A stretch of 64,000 nucleotides of DNA from Pigmentiphaga litoralis (GTDB lineage Bacteria > Pseudomonadota > Gammaproteobacteria > Burkholderiales > Burkholderiaceae_B). The position numbers were made by a program, and so were the translations under genes. Position 1 is the stretch's first letter; each line of letters opens with the position of its first letter. The stretch covers positions 1,364,001-1,428,000 of the forward strand of contig NZ_JACCBP010000001.1 in the NCBI RefSeq assembly GCF_013408655.1, given 5' to 3'. Below, in pieces: positions 46,858-56,452 of the stretch. The notes under the pieces are model-generated. The model did not search any database, was not told the origin of the DNA, and saw only the letters and a list, made by a program, of their open reading frames with translations.

Positions 46858-47763
46858 TTAAGAACGCCGACTGAGCAGCAACTCCTGTGCCTTGGGCACG
46901 ACCGCGTTGGCGGAATCCGCCAGGCTCGCCATGACAATGGTCGCGCGAGCCTTGCCCACGCCACTGATCGGCAGGAACACCAAGGCGTCGCCGCGGCTGC
47001 GTGTCATCGTCCACGGCACGATCGCGGCCCCGACACCCGCCTCCACCAAAGTCAGCACCGTGGGCAGCACGCTGTCCTGCACATAGCGCGGGCGCCGCCC
47101 GATGCTGGAAAACAGCCCCTGCAGCATCCGCCGGAAGTACGGCGACACGGCCTGCGAATAGCCGATCAGCGGCAGGTCGGCCACCTGCGTGAGGGCGACG
47201 CGCTTGCGGCGCGCCAGGGCATCATCCGCACGCAGCGCCAGCAGCAAGGGTTCATCGAACACTTCAATGACGTCGATGTCCGCATCCAGGGCCATCGGCC
47301 GCATCAACGCCACGTCGATACTCCGCAGCCTGAGCGCCGCGTCCATCTGGTTGGAGTTCATCTCGCGCAGTTCCAGGTCGACCGACGGATGCCGCTTGCG
47401 GAACTGATACAGCCGTTCGGCCAATGGCGAGCAGGCCGCCGTGGGCGTCAGCCCCACGGTCAGGGCGCCCCCTTCACCCCTTGCCGCCTGCCGCACGTCG
47501 CGCAACATGCGCGCAGACGCGTCCGCCATGCCGCGAACGTGGTCCAGCATGACCTGCCCCGCAGGTGTCAGCCGCACGCTGCGCGTCGTCCGGATGAACA
47601 GCGGTGCGCCCACGACGTCTTCGACCCGGCGGATCAGCTGACTGAAGGGCGGCTGCGTCATGAACAAGCGCGCTGCCGCGCGGCCAAAATGCAGCTCCTC
47701 AGCCGCCGCCAAAAATGCGGCCAGCAGCTTGCCGTCCAATGACACTATGTCGGGATTCGTCAT
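46858..47763 (-). CDS. LysR-family transcriptional regulator
   Basis: A 301-residue regulator. The helix-turn-helix lies at residues 12-70 (LAAFLAAAEELHFGRAAARL, then MTQPPFSQLIRRVEDVVGAP) and the effector domain begins GALTVGLTPTAACSPLAERL. The HFGRAAARL/TQPPFS pattern is the one seen in aromatic-catabolism (BenM/CatM/TfdR) regulators. It is divergent from the amidase gene with an 89-base gap, so it probably controls the amidase-Bug operon. No obvious inverted repeat was picked out in the gap. Confidence 0.92.
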   Translation of the reverse strand: MTNPDIVSLDGKLLAAFLAAAEELHFGRAAARLFMTQPPFSQLIRRVEDVVGAPLFIRTTRSVRLTPAGQVMLDHVRGMADASARMLRDVRQAARGEGGALTVGLTPTAACSPLAERLYQFRKRHPSVDLELREMNSNQMDAALRLRSIDVALMRPMALDADIDVIEVFDEPLLLALRADDALARRKRVALTQVADLPLIGYSQAVSPYFRRMLQGLFSSIGRRPRYVQDSVLPTVLTLVEAGVGAAIVPWTMTRSRGDALVFLPISGVGKARATIVMASLADSANAVVPKAQELLLSRRS

Positions 47764-47852
47764 AAACCACCCTTGATTAAGACATAGACGATAAAGAAGT
47801 GGCTGCCTAAGATCAATCCGTTGCGTGTCTACCGGATGGTTTCAGGGTGCCG

Positions 47853-49268
47853 ATGTCTTCTTTTGCTTTGCCCCCGTCGTTACTGCAAGCCCTGGCCCGG
47901 GCAGCGGCGCAGGAGCCCGCCTTGCATGCGTGGGCCCACCTGGCGTCGCCCGAGGAGTTGGCCTCTTCGGGCCATGAGGCGAGCTTGTCCGGTGTCCATT
48001 CCGCGGCTGCCGGCGGCGCCGTTGCAGCAGGCACCTCGGGCGCCCTGTCCGGCTGGCCGATCGGCGTCAAGGACATCATCGATGTCGCCGGCATGTCGAC
48101 CCGATGCGGATCCACGGCGTACGACGACACCCCACCCGCGCGCTTTGACGCCACCTGTGTGGCCCTGTTGCGGGCTGCCGGCGGCGTGCCAATCGGCAAG
48201 ACCGTGACGACCGAGTTCGCCTATGTCACGCCCGGGCCCACACGCAATCCAATCAACCTTGCCCATACGCCGGGCGGATCGTCGAGCGGTTCGGCCGCCG
48301 CGGTTGCCGCCGGCCAGGTGCGACTGGCGCTGGGTACGCAGACCGGCGGATCCATGATCCGGCCCGCGGCTTACTGCGGCGTCGTCGGATTCAAGCCGAC
48401 GCATGGCGTCGTGCCGCGCGGCGGCATGGTCGTCGCCTGCGAATCGCTCGACGTGATCGGTTGGTATACGCGCGACGTGAAGGACGCCGTCGCGGCAGCG
48501 AACGTGCTGCTGCCGTCTCACCCTGCGGCACATCCCGGTCGCGACGGTGAGCCATGCGACGCCATGACAAGCCGTCGACAACGGCCCGTCGCAGACTTGG
48601 CTGACCGACCCGCTGGAAACGCCGACCTGCCCGCCCACTGGCGGATCGCCTGCCTTCCGGGCCACCCGGGTCACCTCATCGACGACGACGCGCATGCCGC
48701 GCTGGTCGCAGCACGGGCCACCCTGCGCGAGAGCAGCGGATACGTCTGCGCCGATGCGGACGCCCGCTTTCCGGTCCAGCGCCTGCTGGATACCCATCAC
48801 ACGCTGATGCACTACGAATTCGCTCGCAGCCTGCTGCCCGTCGTGTCTCGCCATCGATCGCGCCTGAGCCCGCGACTGCTGGACGCGGTGGCACGCGGCC
48901 TGGCCCTGCCCGGCGACGCCTGGACCGCTGCCAGGCAGTTCCAGGCTCACGCCCGCGACAGCTGGGACACCTGGTTCGGCAACGCGGACCTGATCCTGAC
49001 ATCGAGCGTGACGGGCCCGGCACCGAAAGGCCTGACGCATACCGGAGACTCCGGCTTCAACAAGGGCTGGTCCGTGCTGGGCTGGCCGTGCATCCATCTG
49101 CCCACCGGCACATCGCGCGATGGCCTTCCGCTGGGCGTGATGCTGGTTGGCCGCCCGGGCGCTGACCACGCCTTGCTTGCCCATGCGGCGGTCATTCATC
49201 CCCTGATCGACACCCGGTCTACGCCTTTGTCGCCCCGCCTTGATCCCCTTCTGGAGAAGCTTGCATGA
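47853..49268 (+). CDS. Amidase signature family hydrolase
   Basis: A 471-residue Ser-Ser-Lys amidase. The catalytic Lys is in WPIGVKDIIDVAG near residue 72. The signature TPGGSSSGSAAAVAAGQVRL, with the cis-Ser, leads to GTQTGGSMIRPAAYCGVVG with the nucleophilic Ser, and FKPTHGVV follows. The substrate is unknown; the C-terminal half has the lower similarity usual for this family. The downstream Bug gene overlaps by four bases (ATGA), so hydrolysis and uptake of an amide or its acid are presumably linked. The start is ATG 47853; a GTG at 47847 is also possible. Confidence 0.92.
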   Translation: MSSFALPPSLLQALARAAAQEPALHAWAHLASPEELASSGHEASLSGVHSAAAGGAVAAGTSGALSGWPIGVKDIIDVAGMSTRCGSTAYDDTPPARFDATCVALLRAAGGVPIGKTVTTEFAYVTPGPTRNPINLAHTPGGSSSGSAAAVAAGQVRLALGTQTGGSMIRPAAYCGVVGFKPTHGVVPRGGMVVACESLDVIGWYTRDVKDAVAAANVLLPSHPAAHPGRDGEPCDAMTSRRQRPVADLADRPAGNADLPAHWRIACLPGHPGHLIDDDAHAALVAARATLRESSGYVCADADARFPVQRLLDTHHTLMHYEFARSLLPVVSRHRSRLSPRLLDAVARGLALPGDAWTAARQFQAHARDSWDTWFGNADLILTSSVTGPAPKGLTHTGDSGFNKGWSVLGWPCIHLPTGTSRDGLPLGVMLVGRPGADHALLAHAAVIHPLIDTRSTPLSPRLDPLLEKLA

Positions 49269-50323
49269 CATCCCCCCGCCATCGCACCCCCGCGCGACGC
49301 GCCCTGTTCAGCCTGAGTTTCGGTGTCGACTTCCGTCGGCTGTTGCGGCCGGCCATCGCCGCGCGCACCTTGGCCCTGACCAGCCTGGCCATCCTGCCCT
49401 GGCTGAGCCCTGTTGCGGTTCACGCCGCCTATCCCGACCGCCCCATCACCATCACCGTGCCCACCGCGCCCGGCGGCACGGTCGACATCGTGGCGCGTGT
49501 GCTGGCCGAACAGTTTGCGAAGACTCTGGGACAACCGGTTGTCGTCAACAACAAAGCCGGTGCAGGCGGCGTCGTGGGCACGCAGGCCATGCTGCGCGAG
49601 GCGCCCGATGGCTACAACATCCTGGTCACCGCCAACAGCAATCAGCTGATCGTGCCCTGGGTGGTCAAGAGCGCGCGCTTCGATCCGATTCGCGACTTCG
49701 TGCCGATCGCGGCCGTGGGCGTTGTGCCGAACGTGTTGTGCGTGAACCCGAACTTTCTGGCCAAGGACCTGGCGTCTTTCCTGAAAGAAGTCAAAGCCCA
49801 CCCTGACCGCTATCAATACGCATCGGCAGGCGCGGGCACGCTGAACCATCTGCTGGGCGAGATGATGAATGAACAAGGCGGACTGCGCCTGCAGCACATT
49901 CCGTACAAAGGCGTCGGCCCGGCCATGAGCGATGTCATGGGCAACCAGGTGCCCATGCTGTTCGCCAGCCTGCCGTCTGCGGTCGAGGCCGTGAAGTCCG
50001 GCCGCCTGCGCGCGATCGGCGTCAGCAGTGCGGCTCGCGTGCCGCTGCTGCCCGATGTGCCCGCCATCAGCGAAGCGCTGCCCGGCTTCAGTGGCGACCT
50101 GTGGGTGGCCGTGTATGCCCCCAAGGGCACGCCGCCTGCGATCGTTCAGACAGTGCACGAGGCGGTGCGGCACGCGATGGCGTCACCGGATCTTCAGCAA
50201 CGTTTCGACAAGCTGGGCGTGACCGCGCTGCACGACGGCCCGGCGGAACTGGCCAAGCGGCAGGAAAAGGAATTCCAGCAATGGAAGACCGTCGTGCAGA
50301 ACGCCAAGGTGTCAGCCGAGTAA
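49265..50323 (+). CDS. Bug-family periplasmic solute-binding protein
   Basis: A 352-residue TctC/Bug protein with an unusually long N-terminus before the hydrophobic export segment (AARTLALTSLAILPWLSPVAVHA split around residue 35-55). The mature protein begins AYPDRPITITVPTAPGGTVD. Other family text: NNKAGAGGVVGTQAM, YASAGAGTLNHLLGE, HIPYKGVGPAMSDVMGNQV, VAVYAPKGTP. It is translationally coupled to the amidase. No TctA/TctB membrane partners are encoded nearby. A Met inside the long N-terminus could be the real start, but none is well placed. Confidence 0.92.
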   Translation: MTSPRHRTPARRALFSLSFGVDFRRLLRPAIAARTLALTSLAILPWLSPVAVHAAYPDRPITITVPTAPGGTVDIVARVLAEQFAKTLGQPVVVNNKAGAGGVVGTQAMLREAPDGYNILVTANSNQLIVPWVVKSARFDPIRDFVPIAAVGVVPNVLCVNPNFLAKDLASFLKEVKAHPDRYQYASAGAGTLNHLLGEMMNEQGGLRLQHIPYKGVGPAMSDVMGNQVPMLFASLPSAVEAVKSGRLRAIGVSSAARVPLLPDVPAISEALPGFSGDLWVAVYAPKGTPPAIVQTVHEAVRHAMASPDLQQRFDKLGVTALHDGPAELAKRQEKEFQQWKTVVQNAKVSAE

Positions 50324-50360
50324 GTGCTTAAGGTTGGAGCGCGGCGCTCCCCGGCAATCG

Positions 50361-51650
50361 TCAATGCACCCGCCGGAATATCGGCCGCAACAGATAGGCG
50401 CCCGCCATGCCGATAGCCGCCGCCACGGCCGGCACGATCGCTGCCGCTGACCACCCGAAGCGGTCGACCACCACGCCGACGGCCAATGGCCCAAGCACCT
50501 GTCCCACGTAGCTGCCCTGCATTGCCAGCCCGATCGCCACCGGGACAAGGGCGGCACTGGGGGACAGCATCGGCGCGCTGGCCACCACGGTCGACGGCAA
50601 CATGCCACCCACGCACGAAAACACCACGCACAACACCAGCACGGCCGCATGCGACAGGTCGGCCGCAAAGATGGCGACGGCACACACACCCATCACGGCG
50701 CTGCTGAGCATGATCAAGGCCCACCGCGCTATCACGCCCCGCGACAGCAACTGCCCGGCGACCAGCGTCCCCACTGCATTGGTTGCCGCGGCAAAAGCAG
50801 TGAATGCGCCTGCCGTCGTCACCGTCATGCCAAGCCGGTCGATCAACAGCACCGGCAGGAAGCTGAACAACGCAAAGTACTGCAGGGTATAGGTCGCAAA
50901 GCACGCCGCCAGCAGGGCCGACCCCGCGTTCCTGATGGTGCGCGCCGCGCCACCCAGCACGTCGCGCATCGGCACCTTGCCAGCCGCCGACGCGTCGCCC
51001 GCCGACCTGCCGGGCACGACCAGCAACACGAACACCGCGGCCAGCGCCGCCAGCGCGGCAGTGGCCCACCACACGCCGCGCCATCCTTGAACAAAGCCGC
51101 CCACCGCCAGGACCAGCGCCATGCCGGTCGGCATGTACGAGGACCACAAGCTGAATGCCAGATCGCGGTCCTTGATGGCAATGACATTGCGCAGCATCGA
51201 CGGCCCCGCAATGGTGATGAACACGAAGCCCAGGCCTTCCAGCGTGCGCATGGCCAGCAGCAGCGGATAGCCATGCGACGCCGCTGCCGTCGCGCTGCCG
51301 GCGGTGATGGCCACGAGCCCCGCCACCAGCAAGCGCCGCGCACCGAACCTGCCGACCAGCGAACCCACCGGAATGCCGCAGGCCACACCCAGCAAGGAAA
51401 AGATCGCCATGATCCAGCCGGCATCCGTCAGATCCAGCCCAAGGTCGGCACGCAGAGCAGGAATCGTGATGACGACCTTGCCCACCTGGAACGCAGCCAC
51501 GATACCGCTGGCGACAATGGCCGACACGGCGAGCCAGTGGGTGCGAAGGGGGGGAGCCTGGGGGGCCGGGCTTACCGGGGTTGCCGGGCTTACCAGCGTT
51601 GCCGCTGCCGCTGCCTGCGCGCGGCGGGAATCAGGGGCGGCCAAGGTCAT
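50361..51650 (-). CDS. Major facilitator superfamily transporter
   Basis: A 429-residue, 12-helix MFS protein. The loop 2-3 motif is VGSLVGRFGARRLLV, and the central helices include MRTLEGLGFVFITIAGP. The N-terminal 35 residues are Ala/Pro-rich and contain three near-repeats of LVSPATPVSPA. It looks like a CynX/NimT-type or general drug/anion carrier; I cannot give a substrate. It is convergent with the Bug gene (37-base gap) and may belong to the amidase module functionally. Confidence 0.87.
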   Translation of the reverse strand: MTLAAPDSRRAQAAAAATLVSPATPVSPAPQAPPLRTHWLAVSAIVASGIVAAFQVGKVVITIPALRADLGLDLTDAGWIMAIFSLLGVACGIPVGSLVGRFGARRLLVAGLVAITAGSATAAASHGYPLLLAMRTLEGLGFVFITIAGPSMLRNVIAIKDRDLAFSLWSSYMPTGMALVLAVGGFVQGWRGVWWATAALAALAAVFVLLVVPGRSAGDASAAGKVPMRDVLGGAARTIRNAGSALLAACFATYTLQYFALFSFLPVLLIDRLGMTVTTAGAFTAFAAATNAVGTLVAGQLLSRGVIARWALIMLSSAVMGVCAVAIFAADLSHAAVLVLCVVFSCVGGMLPSTVVASAPMLSPSAALVPVAIGLAMQGSYVGQVLGPLAVGVVVDRFGWSAAAIVPAVAAAIGMAGAYLLRPIFRRVH

Positions 51651-51766
51651 GGCTCCGCGGGTGCATCGGTGTCTCGCTTGTCAACGTGCGCTCTCGGTCG
51701 GTGGAGCGCTTCGACGCACACTATAGCGCCGGCGCCGCTGCCTGCGCTTTTGCTTGGCCCAACGAC

Positions 51767-51801
51767 AAAACGCTTCCTGATGCACGCGGCATCAGGAAGC
51801 G
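51767..51801 (-). terminator. Intrinsic terminator after the TonB receptor gene
   Basis: On the minus strand a perfect 13-base stem (CGCTTCCTGATGC / GCATCAGGAAGCG, five-base loop) is followed by TTTTG. It lies about 60 bases past the receptor stop. Confidence 0.9.
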
Positions 51802-51859
51802 CTTGGGGTCTTGCAGTAAACGGTTGCCCGTCAGCCGGGCGGACCCGGCGGCGGCGCGA

Positions 51860-54058
51860 TCAGAAGTCGATCGATGCCGACAGCACGAAGGTACGCGGCG
51901 AGCCCACGGCCACATAGGTGCCCGTCGTCAGCCAGTAGTTCTTGTCGAACAGGTTTTCGATGTTGGCGCGGAACACGACGGACTTGCCCGAGATGATGGT
52001 GCGATAGCGTGCGCCGATGTCGAAGCGGGTCCAGCTGTCGAAGCGCTGCGTATTCGTCACGTTCAGGTTCGAGCCGCTGGTGTAGACGGCGCGGCCGTTG
52101 AGTGCCAGGCCTTGGACCCAAGGGGTGTCCCAATCGAGACCGGCGCTGGCGGTGACTGCGGGAACGCCTTGAACAGTGTTGCCGACGTTGGAAGCGGTGG
52201 TCGAGCTGGTGACTTCCGGTTCGGTAAACGCGATACCGGCGATCCCCCGAAGACCGCGCTGGATCTCACCGTAAGCTGACAACTCGAGGCCACGGTAACG
52301 CGTCTCTCCGGAATAGCCGAAGACCTGGTTGCCCACGGGTCCGGTTGCCTGGGACAGAGGACGAGTGATCTGATACAGCGAAGCACTCGTGGTGAGGCGG
52401 CCGAAATCAGCCTTGACACCGGCTTCCAGTTGCTTGGACTTGTACGGTGGCAGGACTTCGCCACGGTTCACGTATTGAGCGCCAACGATCTGGCCGCGGG
52501 TCAGCCCTGCGGTGTAATTGCCGTAGACCGAGACGTTCTGGATGGGCTTGAACACGATCCCGGCCAGGGGTGACACGGCGCTTGCCTTGTAGGGGTTCGT
52601 GCCAGTCGGGATGCTGTCTGTTCTTGCGGTCTGGTCACGCAGACCCAGCGTGACCAACAGGCGATCATTCGCAAACGACATCGTGTCGCTCACAGCCAGA
52701 CTGTGCAGCGTCGTTTCAGACGACATGAGCGGATCCAGCCGTGTTGCCGTCACGGGCACGAGCGGGCTCGGGTTGTAGATATTCGATGGGAACCCGGCAA
52801 GCGCCAGCGATTCGTTGGTGCCCACCGTAAACGCGTTGCCACTCTTCTGCACCAGCTGCGAGAAGCCGGCGTTGATCGTGTGCTTGACGGGGCCGGTATT
52901 GACGCGCCACCGTACGCCGGCGTTCGCGCTGACAGTCTTTGAAATCGAATCGTAGAAGTTGTTGCGCACGCGGAAGTCACCAGCACTGTTCACAGCCGTG
53001 GTCGACTGCGGAAAAACCTGGTCGGCCATACCGTCGCGATAACCAATACCGCCATAAACCGACAACGCATCCGTCACGTCATAATCCAGGCGCGTAGCGA
53101 TGACGTTTTCGCGCTGCACCAGAGCCGTACCGGGATACCAGTTGGCGCGAGCGTCCGGTGGCGATGGAATTGCCGTGATGGAGCTCAAACTGATCTGTGG
53201 GCGAAAGTTGTCGGTATCGTCGCGCTGCACATAAGCGTCCAACGACCACTTCAGGCGCGAACCCTGGTAGTCCAGTCCGAGCGCACCGAATTGCGTCTTC
53301 TGATCGCCGCCGTTGACCGTGCCCTCACCGCCCCGCACCAAGCCGTTAAATCGAATGCCCCAGGCGTTATCGATACCAAAGCGGCGGCCAATGTCGGCGC
53401 CCACCGCCAGGTTGGACTTGCTGGTGAACGTGGTGGTCAGTCGCGTCAGTGGCACGTCGCCAGCCCGCTTCGTCACTGCGTTGATGCTGCCGCCGACGCT
53501 GCCGCCCGGCGCGATACCGTTGATCAGGGTGGCAGGTCCTTTCAGGACTTCGACGCGTTCCACCAGCTGTGCCGGCACCCGGCTGGCGGTCAAACCGTAC
53601 AAACCGTTGATCGCGACGTCGCCTGCGCCAACCGCCAGACCGCGAATCGTGAACGTGTCATCGAAGCCACCCGTACCCGTGGTCAGACGCACCGACGGAT
53701 CGTTGATCACGATGTCCGCCAGCGTCCGAGCCTGCGCATCTTCCAGGGCTTGCGACGTGAAGTTGATCGTGCTGAACGGCTGGTTCATCACATCGTCCGA
53801 TCCCAGCAATCCCAGGCTGCCGCCACGTGCCACCTGTCCACCGGGTGCCGGCGGCTGAAGGCCAGTGCCCGATGTGCCGACAACACTGACTTCACCCAAC
53901 GCCGCCGGCTGAGCCGTCGTAGAAGGAGTCGTCGTCTGCGCCAGCGCACTGCCGGCAATCATCACGAAGCCGATACCCGCCAGATGGCGAACGATCGGAC
54001 GCAGGACAGGGACAGCGCCGCGCGACGACGCGGAGCGGGAAAGGTGCGAGTGAGGCAT
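51860..54058 (-). CDS. TonB-dependent siderophore receptor
   Basis: A 732-residue outer-membrane receptor of the FhuA/FpvA type. A Sec signal ends near residue 41 (IAGSALAQ). The plug domain holds QALEDAQARTLADIVINDPS, FTIRGLAVGAGDVAINGLYG and VERVEVLKGPATLINGIAPGG. The barrel ends in the terminal Phe motif LSASIDF with LFDKNYW before it. It imports a ferric siderophore or related chelate with TonB energy. Start ATG 54058 is chosen because it gives a signal peptide. A possible Fur box lies about 65 bases upstream and a terminator follows; the xthA gene is divergent. Confidence 0.93.
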   Translation of the reverse strand: MPHSHLSRSASSRGAVPVLRPIVRHLAGIGFVMIAGSALAQTTTPSTTAQPAALGEVSVVGTSGTGLQPPAPGGQVARGGSLGLLGSDDVMNQPFSTINFTSQALEDAQARTLADIVINDPSVRLTTGTGGFDDTFTIRGLAVGAGDVAINGLYGLTASRVPAQLVERVEVLKGPATLINGIAPGGSVGGSINAVTKRAGDVPLTRLTTTFTSKSNLAVGADIGRRFGIDNAWGIRFNGLVRGGEGTVNGGDQKTQFGALGLDYQGSRLKWSLDAYVQRDDTDNFRPQISLSSITAIPSPPDARANWYPGTALVQRENVIATRLDYDVTDALSVYGGIGYRDGMADQVFPQSTTAVNSAGDFRVRNNFYDSISKTVSANAGVRWRVNTGPVKHTINAGFSQLVQKSGNAFTVGTNESLALAGFPSNIYNPSPLVPVTATRLDPLMSSETTLHSLAVSDTMSFANDRLLVTLGLRDQTARTDSIPTGTNPYKASAVSPLAGIVFKPIQNVSVYGNYTAGLTRGQIVGAQYVNRGEVLPPYKSKQLEAGVKADFGRLTTSASLYQITRPLSQATGPVGNQVFGYSGETRYRGLELSAYGEIQRGLRGIAGIAFTEPEVTSSTTASNVGNTVQGVPAVTASAGLDWDTPWVQGLALNGRAVYTSGSNLNVTNTQRFDSWTRFDIGARYRTIISGKSVVFRANIENLFDKNYWLTTGTYVAVGSPRTFVLSASIDF

Positions 54059-54122
54059 CGAGGGGTCCAGAAGCACGGCGGACGTGGCCGTGCAGCAATG
54101 AAGGTGGGAGTTTCGTATCGGC

Positions 54123-54141
54123 GCTAATGATAACAATACTC
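54123..54141. promoter_or_regulatory. Possible Fur box upstream of the TonB receptor
   Basis: GCTAATGATAACAATACTC matches the 19-base Fur consensus (GATAATGATAATCATTATC) at 14 positions. It is placed where a promoter for the receptor would be expected. Confidence 0.55.
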
Positions 54142-54305
54142 ACTTGTGTTTCTCTACTCATTTGACGGGAAGCTGAACGCTGTAGTGCATAAAGTTGTTC
54201 GATCAACACACTTTCCAGGCACCCCAGCCCACAACCACCCCGCAACCCGCCCTGCCCTCCAGCGGTAGAATCGATGCCCGTCACCCCTTCTGCTCGAGCC
54301 TTCCC

Positions 54306-55085
54306 ATGCGCATTGCCACCTGGAACGTCAACTCCCTTACCGTACGGCTGCCGCAGGTCCTTGCCTGGCTGCAGGACAATCCGATGGAAGCGCTGTGCCT
54401 GCAAGAGCTGAAACAGGCGGACGAAAAGGTGCCGGTCGACGCGTTCCGCGAAGCGGGGTATCACGTCGCTTTCATTGGCCAGAAAACCTACAACGGCGTC
54501 GCCATCATCTCGAAGGCCGAGCCGCGCGACATCCAGCGCAACATCCCGGGCTTCGACGACGATCAGCAACGGGTGATCGCCGTCACGCTGGATTCGCCCC
54601 AGGGCGATGTGCGCATCATCTGTGCGTACTGCCCCAACGGCCAGGCGGTGGGCAGCGACAAGTACGAGTACAAGCTGAATTGGTACCGCGCCTTTACGGC
54701 CTTTGTGCGCGGCGAGATGGCCAAGTACCCACGCCTGGCCGTCCTGGGCGACTACAACATCGCACCCGATGACCGCGACGTGCACGACCCGGCCAAGTGG
54801 GAAGGCAGCGTGCTGGTGTCCGAGCCGGAACGCAGCGCGTTTCGCATGCTGCTGGGCCTGGGACTGTCGGACGCGTTCCGCCTGTTCGAGCAGGAACCGA
54901 AGATGTTCAGCTGGTGGGACTACCGGATGATGGGCTTTCGGCGCAACGCGGGTCTGCGCATTGATCACATCCTGCTGAGCGACCCGCTCAAGGCGGTGTG
55001 CAGCGCCTGCATCATCGACAAGGTGCCGCGCCGCAACGAACAGCCGTCGGACCACACGCCGGTGGTGGCAACGCTGGATCTGTAA
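54306..55085 (+). CDS. xthA: Exodeoxyribonuclease III
   Basis: An AP endonuclease / 3'-5' exonuclease of base-excision repair. The 259-residue product is the usual size. Metal and catalytic residues are visible in MRIATWNVNSL (Asn), LCLQELK (Glu), VLGDYNIAP (Asp, Asn), WWDYR and RIDHILLS, plus the terminal SDHTPVVATLDL (Asp-His). The ATG at 54306 is the family start; the upstream frame to 54195 is spurious. It is divergent from the TonB receptor gene. Function is confident from motifs. Confidence 0.96.
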   Translation: MRIATWNVNSLTVRLPQVLAWLQDNPMEALCLQELKQADEKVPVDAFREAGYHVAFIGQKTYNGVAIISKAEPRDIQRNIPGFDDDQQRVIAVTLDSPQGDVRIICAYCPNGQAVGSDKYEYKLNWYRAFTAFVRGEMAKYPRLAVLGDYNIAPDDRDVHDPAKWEGSVLVSEPERSAFRMLLGLGLSDAFRLFEQEPKMFSWWDYRMMGFRRNAGLRIDHILLSDPLKAVCSACIIDKVPRRNEQPSDHTPVVATLDL

Positions 55086-55209
55086 GGGGAAGCGGGCGGC
55101 TCGGAAGCCCGCCCTTCCATTTCGAAACAGGAACGCTTCTCATTTCTGCTAAATTAGGAGGATGTCACGTGCGCCACGCGGCGCGCGACCGTCATCTACG
55201 GAGTCCTTC

Positions 55210-55701
55210 GTGCATCCTCCTTCCCTCCCCTCCGCCGTGCTGCCCCTGCGGCCTGGCACCCCGATGGAACAATGGAAACGGGCGATCGAGGCGGGCAACG
55301 ACGCCTTTACCGGGTCCGACCCGGCGACCGCGCTTGGGCACTACCGTCTGGCGTTAAGGCTGGCGCAGACGCTGGTCGGCGACTGGCCCGATCATGACGC
55401 GGCACTGGCCGCGCTGGTCGTGTCCCATCACAACCTGGCGGATCTGCACCGGTTGAGCAACGCGCACGACGAGGCGATCACCCAGGTGTGCGATGCGCAC
55501 GATGCCTTGCAGCGTCTGATGGCCAATCCGGACACCGATCTGGCGCTGCGCCAGGCCGCGCTGCGGCATTCCCGGCAGACCCTGCACGAACTGCTGCGAT
55601 GCGCCCGCACAGCGCCAGTGCACCCGCGTCTGCAGGCCAGTCTGGCGCACGACCGCCAAGGGCTGACGGTGGTCGCGGCAGCCGAATTTCCTACCCATTG
55701 A
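55210..55701 (+). CDS. TPR-like conserved protein (OrfX of the sodA operon type)
   Basis: About 163 residues, largely helical, with tetratricopeptide-like text MEQWKRAIEAGNDAFTGSDP, ALGHYRLALRLAQTL and LVVSHHNLADLHRLSNAHDE. In Pseudomonas aeruginosa a protein of this kind (OrfX) precedes sodA in the Fur-regulated fagA-fumC-orfX-sodA operon, and a ZIP gene follows; the same order orfX-sodA-zip is seen here. The role is unknown. The GTG at 55210 has a CGGAG site; an ATG at 55264 is another possible start, and the frame is open from 55162. Confidence 0.75.
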   Translation: MHPPSLPSAVLPLRPGTPMEQWKRAIEAGNDAFTGSDPATALGHYRLALRLAQTLVGDWPDHDAALAALVVSHHNLADLHRLSNAHDEAITQVCDAHDALQRLMANPDTDLALRQAALRHSRQTLHELLRCARTAPVHPRLQASLAHDRQGLTVVAAAEFPTH

Positions 55702-55836
55702 TCGACCTGCTGCGCTCGTGCTTTGGCCACCCCCGGCACGAACGTTGCGGCGCAGCCTGTCGAGCCACCCCCGCTCCTGTCATCACGACACCCGCACGAC
55801 CTCACGTTTTTCCATTCTGTCCACGGAGATTCCACC

Positions 55837-56448
55837 ATGCCCTATACCCTGCCAGCACTGCCGTACGCTTACGACGCCCTGGAGCCGCATATCGACGCCC
55901 AGACGATGGAAATCCATCACACCAAACACCACCAGACCTACATCAACAACGTCAACGCGGCGCTGGAAAACAATCCGCTGGGTGACCAGCCGGTCGAACA
56001 ACTGGTCAAGTCGATCGACTCGCTGCCCGAGAACCTGAAGGGCGTCGTCCGCAACAACGGCGGCGGCCATGCCAACCACAGCCTGTTCTGGACGGTGATG
56101 TCGCCATCGGGTGGCGGTGCACCGACCGGCAGCGTGGCCGCGGCCATCGATTCGGACCTGGGCGGCTATGACGCCTTCAAGGATGCCTTCACCAAGGCCG
56201 CCTTGACGCGTTTCGGCAGCGGCTGGGCCTGGCTCAGCGTGACCCCTGCCGGCAAGCTGGTGGTGGAAAGCACCGGCAACCAGGACAGCCCGCTCATGAC
56301 CGGCAACACGCCTATCCTGGGCCTCGACGTGTGGGAACACGCCTACTACCTGAAGTACCAGAACCGCCGTCCGGAATACATTTCGGCGTTCTACAACGTG
56401 GTGGATTGGCAGGAAGTGTCCCGCCGCTTCGACGCCGCCAAGGGCTGA
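55837..56448 (+). CDS. sodA: Superoxide dismutase, Mn/Fe type
   Basis: A cytosolic 203-residue superoxide dismutase. Metal ligands: His in [13 protein letters not shown], His in [11 protein letters not shown], and Asp/His in [24 protein letters not shown] has the Gln that typifies the Mn-dependent (SodA) branch, so manganese or a cambialistic metal is likely. GGAG is eight bases before the ATG. It is 135 bases downstream of the TPR-like gene and four bases before the ZIP transporter gene, suggesting coupled metal supply. Confidence 0.96.
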   Translation: MPYTLPALPYAYDALEPHIDAQTMEIHHTKHHQTYINNVNAALENNPLGDQPVEQLVKSIDSLPENLKGVVRNNGGGHANHSLFWTVMSPSGGGAPTGSVAAAIDSDLGGYDAFKDAFTKAALTRFGSGWAWLSVTPAGKLVVESTGNQDSPLMTGNTPILGLDVWEHAYYLKYQNRRPEYISAFYNVVDWQEVSRRFDAAKG

Positions 56449-56452
56449 TCAC

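Noticed and set aside
55086..55125. GCGGGC/GCCCGC hairpin after xthA as a terminator
   Set aside because: Six-base stem with a long loop and no T-run; too weak to report as a terminator.
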